Shown piece by piece: positions 45,640-54,484 of a stretch of 64,000 nucleotides of DNA. Within the stretch, counting starts at the first letter, position 1. Each line of letters opens with the position of its first letter. The notes under the pieces were generated by a model that ran no database searches, was not told the DNA's origin, and saw nothing but the letters and a program-made list of their open reading frames with translations. A program made the translations under genes and the position numbers. The DNA is from Afipia sp. (lineage in GTDB: Bacteria; Pseudomonadota; Alphaproteobacteria; Rhizobiales; Xanthobacteraceae): the NCBI GenBank assembly GCA_024707075.1, contig JANQAK010000006.1, positions 1-64,000 on the forward strand. Reading direction: 5' to 3'.

Positions 45640-46764
45640 GTGTCTGTACAGTCTCAGCTGACGCCATCAGCACCATGTTCTGCGAACGGTCCTCTCAAAG
45701 GACTACGCATTGTAGAATTCGAGGCCATCGGTCCGGTGCCGTTCGCGGGGATGCTGCTTTCCGATATGGGGGCTGACATCATTCGAGTGGATAGACCAGG
45801 TACCGTTGTCGGTGAAACGGACTTTCTCAGCCGGGGCCGTCTTCGCGTTGAGGCAGATCTCAAGGATCCAGTGAGTGCCGGTGCGGTGGTCGGTCTCTGC
45901 GACCTGGCGGACGTGGTGATTGAGGGGTTCCGCCCTGGTGTGATGGAGCGTCTGGGATTTGGCCCCGATATTCTTTGTGATCGTAATCCCAGGTTGGTTT
46001 ACGGACGTATGACCGGATGGGGGCAGCACGGACCGCTGGCCGCGGCGGCAGGCCACGACATCAATTACATTGCGTTGTCGGGTGCACTTGCTGCGATCGG
46101 CGAGTCCAATGGGAGGCCCGTCGCCCCGTTGAACCTCGTTGGCGACTATGGTGGCGGTGCAATGTATCTCGTTATGGGTGTTCTCGCCGCACTGCTTGAG
46201 GTCCGTAACTCAGGCAAGGGCCAGGTGGTAGACGCAGCAATGTGCGACGGTGCAACCTCTCTGATGTCGCTTTTCTATTCGCTGCACGCACAGGGCAAGT
46301 GGTTGGCGGAACGGGAGGCAAACATCATAGATGGAGCAGCGCCGTTCTACGGTGCATATGAGTGTGCGGACGGAAAGTATGTGGCCGTGGGAGCACTGGA
46401 GTCGAAGTTTTATGCTATCCTTTTGAAGGGCCTCCAGTTATCCGGGATCGACGTTGACTCACAGAATGATAAGTCGAACTGGCCCGCACTCAAAATCAAG
46501 TTTGCGAAAGTCTTCAAAACAAAATCTCAAGAGGAATGGGTCAAAGTATTTCAAGGGCTCGATGCTTGCTTTGCGCCCATACTAAGTATGCAGGACGCGC
46601 CATCCCATCCTCATTTCTCCGCTCGAGAAACATTCGTGAGCGTCGAAGGCGTCGTCCAGCCAGGTCCGGCACCACGTTTCTCGCGAACCGCATCACAGAT
46701 ACAGTTCAATGCATCGACGGTGTGCAACAAGCTTTGCGATATAACCGAAAGGTGGTCTCGGTGA
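45640..46764 (+). CDS. CaiB/BaiF family protein, alpha-methylacyl-CoA racemase-like
   Basis: This 374-residue type III CoA-transferase fold protein has LKGLRIVEFEAIGPVPFAGM, LLSDMGADIIRVDRP, VIEGFRPGVMERLGFGPDIL, RMTGWGQHGPLAAAAGHDIN with YIALSGALAAIG, and VVDAAMCDGATSLMSLFYS. The GHDINYIALSG motif is characteristic of alpha-methylacyl-CoA racemases (AMACR/Mcr), which invert the 2-methyl group of branched acyl-CoAs. The start GTG 45640 has no strong ribosome site. It is the first intact gene of an acyl-CoA operon behind the truncated SDR. Confidence 0.85.
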   Translation: MSVQSQLTPSAPCSANGPLKGLRIVEFEAIGPVPFAGMLLSDMGADIIRVDRPGTVVGETDFLSRGRLRVEADLKDPVSAGAVVGLCDLADVVIEGFRPGVMERLGFGPDILCDRNPRLVYGRMTGWGQHGPLAAAAGHDINYIALSGALAAIGESNGRPVAPLNLVGDYGGGAMYLVMGVLAALLEVRNSGKGQVVDAAMCDGATSLMSLFYSLHAQGKWLAEREANIIDGAAPFYGAYECADGKYVAVGALESKFYAILLKGLQLSGIDVDSQNDKSNWPALKIKFAKVFKTKSQEEWVKVFQGLDACFAPILSMQDAPSHPHFSARETFVSVEGVVQPGPAPRFSRTASQIQFNASTVCNKLCDITERWSR

Positions 46765-46817
46765 GATGGGCGCCGCGGACAACGTCCATTTCCGAGACGT
46801 CGTCCAGGAGCGTGCCG

Positions 46818-46905
46818 CCGATCGCCGCTGTTGTCACTGGCGGCGCGTCAGGTCTTTGCGCAGCGACGGCATTCGCATGGCGCCTCGCTGAATTGTCTCG
46901 ACAAT
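46818..46905 (+). pseudogene. N-terminal remnant of an SDR enzyme
   Basis: The frame reads PPIAAVVTGGASGLCAATAF, which contains the TGGASGLG-type dinucleotide-binding motif of SDR enzymes, but stops after about 25 further codons in unrelated sequence (WRLAELSRQ). No catalytic YxxxK region follows. It lies between the racemase-like gene and enoyl-CoA hydratase and shows decay of this operon. Confidence 0.55.
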
Positions 46906-46929
46906 AAAATAAAACGGGAGTGGAAACGG

Positions 46930-47700
46930 ATGTCTGAACCCAGTGCGCCTGTTCTGACGGAAGTTCGCGGGGCTGTTTTGATTGTTACCCTGAACCGGCC
47001 AGAAGCGAAGAACGCGGCTAACCTAGCGCTTGCGGAAGGCGTGGCGGCGGCCATGGATCGCCTCGATTCCGACGATGCGTTGACGGTTGGCATTATCACA
47101 GGTGCCGGTGGCACCTTCTGCTCGGGCATGGACCTGAACGGCTTTCTCAAGGGCGAGCGGCCGACGATCCAGGGACGCGGATTCGCAGGCCTGACCGAAG
47201 CGCCGCCGAAGAAGCCGCTGATCGCAGCGGTGGATGGCTTTGCGCTTGCAGGCGGTATGGAAATCGCGCTGGCTTGCGACATGATTGTCGCCAACCGCAA
47301 TGCCAAGTTCGGAATTCCCGAAGCAAAGCGCGGACTGGCTGCAGCGGGCGGCGGATTGATGCGGATGCCGCGTCAGATGCCGTTCCGGGCCGCGATGGAA
47401 TTCGCCTTGACCGGTGAGTTCTTCGGCGCGGACCGCGCCTATCAGCTCGGCATCATCAACCGCGTGACCGATGGCCCTGCCATCGAGGCTGCGCTTGAGC
47501 TTGCCGCGGCTGTCGGCTCAAACGGCCCGCTCGCCGTGAAAGCATCGAAGCAGGTGATCGTCGAGTCCCGGCTCTGGCCGGACGATCAGATGTGGAAGAA
47601 GCAGCAGGAGATCGTCGGCCGTGTCTTCACATCCGAGGATGCGCGCGAAGGTGCGGCGGCTTTTGCCGAAAAGCGCGCCCCGAACTGGAAGGGCAAGTAA
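46930..47700 (+). CDS. Enoyl-CoA hydratase/isomerase (crotonase) family protein
   Basis: This 256-residue crotonase has VLIVTLNRPEAKNAANLALA, the oxyanion-hole regions TGAGGTFCSGMDLNGF and DGFALAGGMEIALACDMIVA, and FGIPEAKRGLAAAGGG. ATG 46930 follows a GGGAG site, and the longer upstream frame lies in the SDR remnant. The hydratase acts on 2-enoyl-CoA, forming 3-hydroxyacyl-CoA, in beta-oxidation. The substrate is probably a branched or cyclic acyl-CoA, judging from the racemase and MaoC neighbours. Confidence 0.9.
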   Translation: MSEPSAPVLTEVRGAVLIVTLNRPEAKNAANLALAEGVAAAMDRLDSDDALTVGIITGAGGTFCSGMDLNGFLKGERPTIQGRGFAGLTEAPPKKPLIAAVDGFALAGGMEIALACDMIVANRNAKFGIPEAKRGLAAAGGGLMRMPRQMPFRAAMEFALTGEFFGADRAYQLGIINRVTDGPAIEAALELAAAVGSNGPLAVKASKQVIVESRLWPDDQMWKKQQEIVGRVFTSEDAREGAAAFAEKRAPNWKGK

Positions 47701-47804
47701 GCGTCGGCTGTTTTGTGGCAGAGCGCCGGTTTTAACTAAGCCAGAACCGGGCTCGTCGCCGCAGGCCGGTATCCAAGCCGCTTGAGAACGCTATTGGGTG
47801 AACG

Positions 47805-47880
47805 ATGCTCAGCTTTACCGAAGATCAGGTCATTTTCCGCGAGGCCTGCCGAAAATTCAACACCAGCGAGGCCGCGCCTC
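47805..47880 (+). pseudogene. N-terminal remnant of an acyl-CoA dehydrogenase
   Basis: MLSFTEDQVIFREACRKFNT followed by SEAAP has the start pattern of acyl-CoA dehydrogenases (FTEEQ..FR...R.F...E.AP). After 25 codons the similarity ends and the remaining 1.1 kb of such a gene is absent. The rest of the 47701-48039 gap contains a GAGCGCCGGTT/AACCGGGCTC inverted repeat (47721-47754) and the 17-bp tandem duplication noted separately. Confidence 0.6.
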
Positions 47881-48000
47881 CATTCTCCCGCGCGGGCGTG
47901 AGTCATGTTCGACGCCTTGCATCGACTTACAGTCCGGTCATTCAAAGCCCTCGTATTTGCCGCAGTATCGGCCGCAGCAACAACCTGAATGAAGGCGAGC

Positions 48001-48034
48001 GTGTCAATCATGAGGATGTGTCAATCATGAGGAT
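48001..48034. repeat. Perfect 17-bp tandem duplication
   Basis: GTGTCAATCATGAGGAT is present twice without a gap (48001-48017 and 48018-48034), immediately before the TTG start at 48040. It duplicates an ATGAGGATG block and so probably changed the start region or ribosome-binding site of the following gene. Confidence 0.85.
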
Positions 48035-48039
48035 GAGTC

Positions 48040-48486
48040 TTGGTCGATCAGTCGGACGTAGGTCGTAGTTTCGCGCCAGTAATAGCGTATGTTGAGCCTC
48101 GTCGGCTTCGCTATTTCCTGGATGCTCTGAACGAGCAAAATCGAATCTATCGCGAGGAGAGGGCGGCGCACGACAGGTGCTGCTCGGCTATTCCTATACC
48201 CCCCACTTACTTGTTTTGCCTCCAGATGTTGGACAATGAGTCTCCATACGAGTTCCTTGCCGAACTTCAGATCGAACCTGCCCGCGTGTTGCACGGTGAA
48301 CAAAGCTTTAGCTATCACGAGCCTGTTGTCGTCGGCGATACACTAACGATTGTCTCGACTGTTGCAGATGTCGCTGTAAAAGCTGCAGGCGCGCTGACCC
48401 GTGTTGTGATCGAGAGCAATTTTAGAAACCAACATGACGTGCACGTCGCAGACACGCTTTGTACAATTATGGTGCGGAATGGATAG
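48040..48486 (+). CDS. FAS1-like dehydratase domain protein (MaoC N-terminal type)
   Basis: This 148-residue hot-dog fold protein (VGRSFAPVIAYVEPRRLRYF, PIPPTYLFCLQMLDNESPY, RVLHGEQSFSYHEPVVVGDT, LTIVSTVADV) belongs to the inactive half of two-subunit enoyl-CoA hydratases such as those acting on steroid or branched acyl-CoAs. The initiation codon appears to be TTG 48040. Its stop lies inside the next gene (8-bp overlap), which encodes the catalytic MaoC half, so the two very likely form a heteromer. Confidence 0.8.
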   Translation: MVDQSDVGRSFAPVIAYVEPRRLRYFLDALNEQNRIYREERAAHDRCCSAIPIPPTYLFCLQMLDNESPYEFLAELQIEPARVLHGEQSFSYHEPVVVGDTLTIVSTVADVAVKAAGALTRVVIESNFRNQHDVHVADTLCTIMVRNG

Positions 48487-48919
48487 CTCTGTGAATCCAT
48501 CAAATGGTGCTGCGTCGATAGGACGGCGTGTCGTGTATAAGAGTTTCCCTCCAATAACCCGGCACCGATTAGCATTGTATTGTGGTGCATCCGGCGATTT
48601 CAATCCAATCCATGTCGACATCGACTTCGCAAAGTCAGCTGGCTTTCCCGATGTATTTTCTCATGGGATGCTAGTCATGGCGTACGCCGGCCAGGCTTTG
48701 ACGGACGTGGTTCCGCCGCACCGTATCCGTCATTTTTCAAGTCGATTTACAGCGGTCGCTGAGGTGGGCTCTCGGCTGACTTGCGAAGGGCATGTGATCG
48801 AGTTGTTCGACCAATCTGGTGAAAGCTTAATGAAGCTTGCACTGCGGATGAAAGACCAGCGAGACGAGATCAAATTGCTCGGGGAGGCGGTTATTTTGAT
48901 CGATCGTCCCAGTCAATGA
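48479..48919 (+). CDS. MaoC-like dehydratase (R-specific enoyl-CoA hydratase half)
   Basis: This 146-residue hot-dog fold protein has the hydratase 2 motif: YCGASGDFNPIHVDIDFAKS (Asp and His catalytic) and FPDVFSHGMLVMAYAGQALT. ATG 48479 overlaps the preceding gene by eight bases. With the upstream FAS1-like subunit it should hydrate enoyl-CoA to (R)-3-hydroxyacyl-CoA. Base composition is lower in GC than the LivGFHM genes that follow. Confidence 0.85.
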   Translation: MDSSVNPSNGAASIGRRVVYKSFPPITRHRLALYCGASGDFNPIHVDIDFAKSAGFPDVFSHGMLVMAYAGQALTDVVPPHRIRHFSSRFTAVAEVGSRLTCEGHVIELFDQSGESLMKLALRMKDQRDEIKLLGEAVILIDRPSQ

Positions 48920-48996
48920 GATCCTGCCGACAGAGTCAGACGGCCAATCAATAACTGCTTTTCTTGCGGCGCCAGCATTTGGAAGGCTTAATTCGA

Positions 48997-49782
48997 ATGA
49001 ACTTTCAGCATGTCAGAAGCACTCGCTTGTCTGATGAGTTTATTCTTGAAACCCACGGATTGACGAAAGAATTCGCGGGTTTTGTGGCCGTGAGTGACGT
49101 CAATCTGCGGGTGCGGCGGGGGACTATTCACGCTCTGATCGGTCCGAACGGGGCCGGCAAGACGACATGTTTCAACCTGCTGACCAAGTTCCTCAAGCCG
49201 ACCCGCGGCCAGATTCTCTATAAAGGGCAGGATATTACGGCAATGGCGCCGGCCGATGTGGCACGGCTTGGCCTAGTCCGGTCATTCCAGATTTCAGCGG
49301 TGTTTCCGCACCTCACGGCGCTGGAGAATGTGCGCGTCGCCTTGCAGCGTCAGCACGGCAGCTCGTTTGATTTCTGGCGGTCGAAGTCGGTGCTGGATCG
49401 TTTCAACGGCCGCGCGCGGGATCTGCTCGACGATGTCGGACTGAGCGAATTCGCCAATACGCCTGCGGTGGAAATGCCCTACGGGCGCAAGCGCGCGCTG
49501 GAAATCGCGACCACGCTGGCGCTCGATCCCGAAATGATGCTGCTGGATGAGCCGATGGCGGGCATGGGCCATGAGGACATCGACAAGGTGGCCGCGCTCA
49601 TCAAGCGGATTTCGCAGAAGTATACGATCCTGATGGTCGAGCATAACCTGAACGTCGTCGCCAACCTGTCCGACACCATTACGGTCCTGACGCGCGGCAA
49701 GGTCCTCGCGGAAGGTGACTACGCCACGCTCTCGAAGCATCCGCAGGTCAAGGAAGCCTATCTGGGAGCGGGCCATGAATAA
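48997..49782 (+). CDS. livG: LivG-like branched-chain amino acid type ABC transporter ATPase
   Basis: This 261-residue ABC ATPase has Walker A GPNGAGKTT, LivG-type SFQISAVFPHLTALENVRVA, signature-like EMPYGRKRALEIATTLALDP (YGRKR instead of LSGGQ, normal for some LivG), Walker B MMLLDEPMAGMG and switch VEHNLNVV. ATG 48997 has GGAAGG ten bases upstream. It overlaps livF by eight bases. In the acyl-CoA operon context the transporter may import an organic acid rather than an amino acid. No periplasmic binding protein gene is present nearby. Confidence 0.9.
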   Translation: MNFQHVRSTRLSDEFILETHGLTKEFAGFVAVSDVNLRVRRGTIHALIGPNGAGKTTCFNLLTKFLKPTRGQILYKGQDITAMAPADVARLGLVRSFQISAVFPHLTALENVRVALQRQHGSSFDFWRSKSVLDRFNGRARDLLDDVGLSEFANTPAVEMPYGRKRALEIATTLALDPEMMLLDEPMAGMGHEDIDKVAALIKRISQKYTILMVEHNLNVVANLSDTITVLTRGKVLAEGDYATLSKHPQVKEAYLGAGHE

Positions 49783-50521
49783 TCCCGCCAAGAATAATCC
49801 CGCCATGAACAGCGTCGCAGGCTCGCCGGTTCTCGCCGTCAAGAATCTGGAAGCGTGGTACGGCGAATCCCACATCCTTCACGGCATCAATTTCGATGTG
49901 CGCCCCGGTGAGGTCGTCACGCTGCTCGGCCGCAACGGCGCCGGCAAGACCTCGACACTCAAGTCGGTGATGGGAATCATCGGCAAACGCACCGGCTCGG
50001 TGTCGTTCGAGGGCCAGGAAATCATCCGCATGTCGTCGGACAGGATCGCGCGCCTCGGCGTGGCGTTCTGTCCGGAAGAACGCGGCATTTTCGCCAGCCT
50101 TGACGTCAAGGAAAACCTGTTGCTGCCGCCGATCATTCGCGACGGCGGCATGTCGCTCGACCAGATTTTCGATCTGTTCCCGAATCTCAAGGAACGCCTC
50201 GGCAGCCAGGGCACGAAATTGTCCGGCGGCGAACAGCAGATGCTGGCCATCGCACGCATCCTGCGCACCGGCGCGCGGTTCCTGATGCTGGACGAGCCGA
50301 CCGAAGGTCTTGCCCCGGTCATCATCCAGCAGATCGGCAAGATGATCGCGCGGCTGAAAGCGGAAGGCTTCACGATCCTGCTGGTCGAGCAGAATTTCCG
50401 TTTCGCCTCGACCGTCGCCGACCGCTTCTACATCGTCGAGCACGGCAAGATCATCGACACATTCGCAAACTCGGAACTCCAGACCAACATGGAGAAGCTC
50501 CATACCTATCTTGGTGTGTAA
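49775..50521 (+). CDS. livF: LivF-like ABC transporter ATPase
   Basis: This 248-residue ABC ATPase has Walker A GRNGAGKTS, FCPEERGIFASLDVKENLLL, signature LSGGEQQMLAIARILRTGA, Walker B FLMLDEPTEGLAPVI and VEQNFRFASTVADRFYIVEH. Start ATG 49775 lies inside the end of livG. The N-terminus carries a small internal repeat, NNPAKNNPAMN, from a local DNA duplication. It is a partner of LivG at the cytoplasmic face of the LivHM permease. Confidence 0.93.
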   Translation: MNNPAKNNPAMNSVAGSPVLAVKNLEAWYGESHILHGINFDVRPGEVVTLLGRNGAGKTSTLKSVMGIIGKRTGSVSFEGQEIIRMSSDRIARLGVAFCPEERGIFASLDVKENLLLPPIIRDGGMSLDQIFDLFPNLKERLGSQGTKLSGGEQQMLAIARILRTGARFLMLDEPTEGLAPVIIQQIGKMIARLKAEGFTILLVEQNFRFASTVADRFYIVEHGKIIDTFANSELQTNMEKLHTYLGV

Positions 50522-50576
50522 GCAGGTATTGCGTTCCGCACATTAGCCGGTTTCAAAATGACGACGGTGAATTGAC

Positions 50577-51452
50577 GTGTATCAAGCTCTCTACGCCCAG
50601 CTTTTGGTTGGATTGATCAACGGCTCGTTCTACGCGCTGCTCAGCCTTGGGTTGGCCGTGATCTTCGGCATGCTCAACATCATCAACTTCGCGCACGGCG
50701 CGCTCTACATGATGGGCGCGTTCGTCGCGTACTTCCTGCTGAACCTTGCGGGCATCAACTACTGGTGGGCGCTGATCCTGGCGCCGATCATTGTCGGCGG
50801 CTTCGGCATCATTCTCGAGCGCACGATGCTGCAATGGCTGACCGGCCTCGATCATCTGTACGGTTTGCTGCTGACCTTCGGCATGGCGCTGGTCATTCAG
50901 GGCGTGTTCCAGAACTATTTCGGATCGTCCGGGTTGCCCTATGCCATTCCCGACCTTCTCAAGGGCGGCGTCAATCTCGGCTTCATGTACCTGCCGATCT
51001 ATCGCGGATGGGTCGTGATCTTCTCGCTGATCGTCTGTATCGCGACCTGGTACATGATCGAGCGGACGCGGCTTGGCGCATATCTGCGCGCCGCGACGGA
51101 AAATCCGACGCTGGTGCGCGCCTTCGGCATCAATGTGCCGCGCATGATCACGCTAACTTACGGCCTCGGCGTCGGCCTTGCGGCGCTGGCCGGTGTGCTG
51201 TCCGCCCCAATCAACCAGGTGCGCCCGCTGATGGGCGCGGATCTCATCATCGTTGTGTTCGCGGTCGTCGTGATCGGCGGCATGGGATCGATCATGGGCT
51301 CGATCATCACCGGCTTCACGCTCGGCGTGATCGAGGGTCTGACCAAGTATTTCTATCCCGAGGCATCCAACACCGTGGTCTTCGTGCTGATGGTGCTGAT
51401 GGTGCTGGTGCTGCTTGTGAAGCCAACGGGACTGACGGGACGGGCGAACTGA
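50577..51452 (+). CDS. livH: LivH-like ABC transporter permease
   Basis: This 291-residue permease has eight or so membrane spans (LLVGLINGSFYALLSLGLAV, FGMLNIINFAHGALYMMGAF, the conserved EAA-like RAFGINVPRMITLTYGLGVG). Initiation is at GTG 50577. It is followed by livM with one base between. High GC and regular codon use match livG, livF and livM. Confidence 0.93.
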   Translation: MYQALYAQLLVGLINGSFYALLSLGLAVIFGMLNIINFAHGALYMMGAFVAYFLLNLAGINYWWALILAPIIVGGFGIILERTMLQWLTGLDHLYGLLLTFGMALVIQGVFQNYFGSSGLPYAIPDLLKGGVNLGFMYLPIYRGWVVIFSLIVCIATWYMIERTRLGAYLRAATENPTLVRAFGINVPRMITLTYGLGVGLAALAGVLSAPINQVRPLMGADLIIVVFAVVVIGGMGSIMGSIITGFTLGVIEGLTKYFYPEASNTVVFVLMVLMVLVLLVKPTGLTGRAN

Positions 51453-51453
51453 C

Positions 51454-52419
51454 ATGGCAACAATCACCGACAACGCCGTTCCCGTGAAGGGCCGCACCGC
51501 CGACGAGATGATCGCTTTCGTCATCATGACGGGGTTGCTGGCCATCGTGCCGCTGACCGGGATTTATCCTTACTTCGTGATGCAGGCGCTGTGCTTTGCG
51601 CTATTCGCCTGCGCTTTCAATCTTCTGATCGGTTACAGCGGCCTGTTGTCGTTCGGTCATGCCATGTTCCTCGGCACCGCGGGCTATGTGACCGCGCATG
51701 CGCTGAAGGTCTGGGGCGTGTCGCCCGAGATCGGCATCATTCTGGGTGTCGCTGCCTCATGCGCGCTGAGCGTCGTCACCGGACTGATCGCCATCCGCCG
51801 GCAGGGCATCTACTTCGCGATGATCACGCTGGCGTTGTCGCAGTTGCTGTTCTTCATCTACCTGCAGACACCCTTCACCCACGGTGAAGACGGCATCCAG
51901 GGCATTCCGCAGGGCATGATGTTCGGCATCTTCGACCTGTCGAAGGCGACGACGCTCTATTACGTGGTTCTGGTGATCTTCCTGCTCGGCTTCCTGCTGA
52001 TTTACCGGGCCATCAACTCGCCATTCGGCGAAGTCCTGAAATCGATCCGCGAGAACGAACAGCGCGCCATTTCGCTCGGCTACAAGACCGACCAGTACAA
52101 GTTCCTGGCCTACGTCCTGTCCGGCAGCCTGGCGGGCCTTGCCGGTGCGGTGAAGGTGTTCGTGGCGCAGAACGCATCGCTGACCGACGTGCATTGGACC
52201 ATGTCCGGCGAAGTCGTGCTGATGACGCTGGTCGGCGGGCTCGGCACCGTCTTCGGGCCCGTGGTCGGGGCCTTTGTGATCATTGCCATGCAGCAGTATC
52301 TGGCCGGATTCGGTCAGTGGGTCACCGTGATCCAGGGCGCGATCTTCGTGATCTGCGTGCTGACCTTCCGCCGCGGCGTGATCGGCGAAATCGCTCATTT
52401 CTTCAAGCGATCGCTCTGA
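51454..52419 (+). CDS. livM: LivM-like ABC transporter permease
   Basis: This 321-residue permease has typical LivM motifs (LCFALFACAFNLLIGYSGLL, SFGHAMFLGTAGYVTAHAL, IRENEQRAISLGYKTDQYKF, LVGGLGTVFGPVVGAFVII). It starts ATG 51454, one base after livH. With LivG, LivF and LivH it forms a complete membrane complex but lacks a binding protein gene in this window. Confidence 0.93.
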   Translation: MATITDNAVPVKGRTADEMIAFVIMTGLLAIVPLTGIYPYFVMQALCFALFACAFNLLIGYSGLLSFGHAMFLGTAGYVTAHALKVWGVSPEIGIILGVAASCALSVVTGLIAIRRQGIYFAMITLALSQLLFFIYLQTPFTHGEDGIQGIPQGMMFGIFDLSKATTLYYVVLVIFLLGFLLIYRAINSPFGEVLKSIRENEQRAISLGYKTDQYKFLAYVLSGSLAGLAGAVKVFVAQNASLTDVHWTMSGEVVLMTLVGGLGTVFGPVVGAFVIIAMQQYLAGFGQWVTVIQGAIFVICVLTFRRGVIGEIAHFFKRSL

Positions 52420-52447
52420 ATTGTGAAATTAACTAGGAAAGCAACAC

Positions 52448-52876
52448 ATGGTTGAGAAGAGACTCAGTAGCTTCATTGAATCGTCGCTGGCAGCTTGGCA
52501 TCATTTTATCAGCACAAATCTTGCTGATGATCTGCTCCCGTTACTTGCAGAGGAGATTGTATTTCGATCTCCGGTAGCACATGAACCCTATCCTGGACGG
52601 GAGGCCGCAATTCTTGTTCTCACGACGGCGAATTCTGTATTCCAGGATTTCCAGTATCACCGCGAGTGCGTAAGCGCTGATGGTCTCAACGTTGTTCTTG
52701 AATTTGAAGCGAAAGTAAATGGACGTGAGTTGAAGGGGATCGACTTTATCCGGTTCGATGCGGTGGGTAAAATTACCGAGTTCGAGGTCATGGTAAGGCC
52801 ACTCAGTGGTTTAAAGGAGCTTGCATCGGCGATGAATGAACGACTCGCTTCTAAGAAGAAGCTGCTGTCTGGTTAG
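52448..52876 (+). CDS. SnoaL-like / NTF2-fold protein
   Basis: This 142-residue protein has a cone-shaped NTF2 fold pattern: HHFISTNLADDLLPLLAEEI, VFRSPVAHEPYPGREAAILV and FEAKVNGRELKGIDFIRFDA, with VGKITEFEVMVRPLSGL. Family members include small isomerases, hydrolases and steroid-type enzymes, and many have no assigned reaction. Lower GC than livM, from which it is separated by 28 bases. It is probably an auxiliary enzyme of the acyl-CoA pathway. Confidence 0.75.
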   Translation: MVEKRLSSFIESSLAAWHHFISTNLADDLLPLLAEEIVFRSPVAHEPYPGREAAILVLTTANSVFQDFQYHRECVSADGLNVVLEFEAKVNGRELKGIDFIRFDAVGKITEFEVMVRPLSGLKELASAMNERLASKKKLLSG

Positions 52877-53182
52877 GCTTTGAGCGAGGAGCTTACGTAT
52901 ACGCCAACGCTCAGACAGTGGGCTCGGCGATAAACGCATTGAGCTTTAGCCGATGAGAAAGCAACTAACCGACGATCAACTAGACGCATTCCCTGTCCGA
53001 CAATGGTGTGATGACCAACGGGCTTCCAATGTTTGATGTGGGGACTTTCTGGATATCTTTTTGACTGAAAGGTTGTTGCGTCTCCATGACCGACGTCCGG
53101 ATTCCTTTGCGTCTTATCCATCCCCAAGCGGCTAAACAAAGTTTTGGCCGGTCACCCTGAAACGCCGAAAGAAAGTCACCCC

Positions 53183-54199
53183 ATGTCTCTTCCCGAGTTT
53201 CTGAAGAATTCGCTTGAATTGCCGATCGTCGGCTCGCCGCTTTTTATTGTTTCAGGACCTGAACTCGTGATCGCGCAGTGCCAAGCGGGAATAGTCGGTT
53301 CATTTCCCGCTTTGAATGCGCGTCCGGCTCATATGTTGGGTGAATGGCTCACCCGCATTGAGGGTGAACTTGGCGAGTTTCGTGCGCAAAATCCGGACAA
53401 GAAAGTGGCGCCGTATGCCGTCAACCAGATCTGTCACGCTTCGAATGACCGGCTATTTGCGGACATGGAAACGTGTGTGAAGCACAGGGTGCCCATCATC
53501 ATCACGTCGCTGCGTCCACCGGCTGAGATCGTCAAGGCCGCGCATTCCTATGGGGGCGTCGTTTTTCATGACGTCATCAATGTTAAGCACGCACGGAAGG
53601 CCGCGGAGCAGGGCGTCGACGGCTTGATCTTGGTTTGCGCTGGTGCTGGAGGCCATGCTGGTACGTTGTCGCCGTTCGCGCTGGTGCGCGAGGTCCGGCA
53701 GTGGTTCAAGGGCACAATTCTCCTGTCAGGTTCGATTTCGGACGGTTGGAGCGTAGCGTCAGCGTTGGCGCTTGGAGCCGATCTCGCCTACATGGGTACG
53801 CGCTTTATAGCTACCGCAGAGGCCGGCGCCGCCGATTCCTATAAAGCAGCCTTAGTTGCCGATCACGCGGCTGACGACATCGTTTATACAAATCTGTTTA
53901 CTGGCATTCATGGCAACTATCTCGGTCCTTCGATCAAGGCCGCCGGGTTGGATCCCGACAATCTTCCTGTGGCAGACAAGTCGGTGATGAACTTTGGCTC
54001 TGGGGGGAACATGGGAGCGAAGGCTTGGCGCGATATCTGGGGGGCCGGGCAGGGGATTGGCCAAATCAAGGACGCGCCTTCGGTGGAAGAATTGGTCAAG
54101 CGCCTCAAGGCGGAATTTACCGATGCCTCGAGAAATTTCCTGTCGTCGGCAACCTTTGCCGCTTGCGGTGTAAGCCTCAAAGCCGGGATTCTAGCGTGA
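53183..54199 (+). CDS. Nitronate monooxygenase family flavoprotein
   Basis: This 338-residue TIM-barrel flavoenzyme is of the nitronate monooxygenase / 2-nitropropane dioxygenase family: LPIVGSPLFIVSGPELVIAQ, AGIVGSFPALNARP, GVDGLILVCAGAGGHAGTLS, and the FMN phosphate site LLSGSISDGWSVASALALGA with YMGTRFIAT. ATG 53183 is taken as the start, since the upstream extension lacks conservation. Such genes often accompany acyl-CoA operons, where the true substrate is unknown. A 306-bp gap before it (52877-53182) contains no recognised gene. Confidence 0.88.
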   Translation: MSLPEFLKNSLELPIVGSPLFIVSGPELVIAQCQAGIVGSFPALNARPAHMLGEWLTRIEGELGEFRAQNPDKKVAPYAVNQICHASNDRLFADMETCVKHRVPIIITSLRPPAEIVKAAHSYGGVVFHDVINVKHARKAAEQGVDGLILVCAGAGGHAGTLSPFALVREVRQWFKGTILLSGSISDGWSVASALALGADLAYMGTRFIATAEAGAADSYKAALVADHAADDIVYTNLFTGIHGNYLGPSIKAAGLDPDNLPVADKSVMNFGSGGNMGAKAWRDIWGAGQGIGQIKDAPSVEELVKRLKAEFTDASRNFLSSATFAACGVSLKAGILA

Positions 54200-54365
54200 T
54201 ATTAACCGATGATCACGAGGCGCTGCGAACAGCTCCCCAGTGCCACTCGCGCCCGGCGTATCGGTCAACGAATTGCTCTAGGAATGACCGGCCGCCTTCG
54301 TGACGACTGGATTTCGCGAGCGACGTCTTGGGGGCATCGCTTGACCAAGCTTCATCCGGAAGGGC

Positions 54366-54400
54366 AAAAAAGGGCTCCGTTAATCGGGGCCTTTTCTTTT
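54366..54400 (+). terminator. Rho-independent terminator
   Basis: AAAAGGGCTCCG pairs with CGGGGCCTTTT (one bulge, one wobble) around TTAAT and is followed by TTTTCTTTT. It lies 170 bases after the nitronate monooxygenase stop and could end the acyl-CoA/Liv operon. The rest of 54200-54484 contains no recognised gene. Confidence 0.75.
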
Positions 54401-54484
54401 ATACCAAGCATAAGGGGTGTTTTTGGCAAGATTCGTCGGAACGCAGTGCCCGCCATGTCTGCTCCGGCGTCTGAAAATCGAAAG

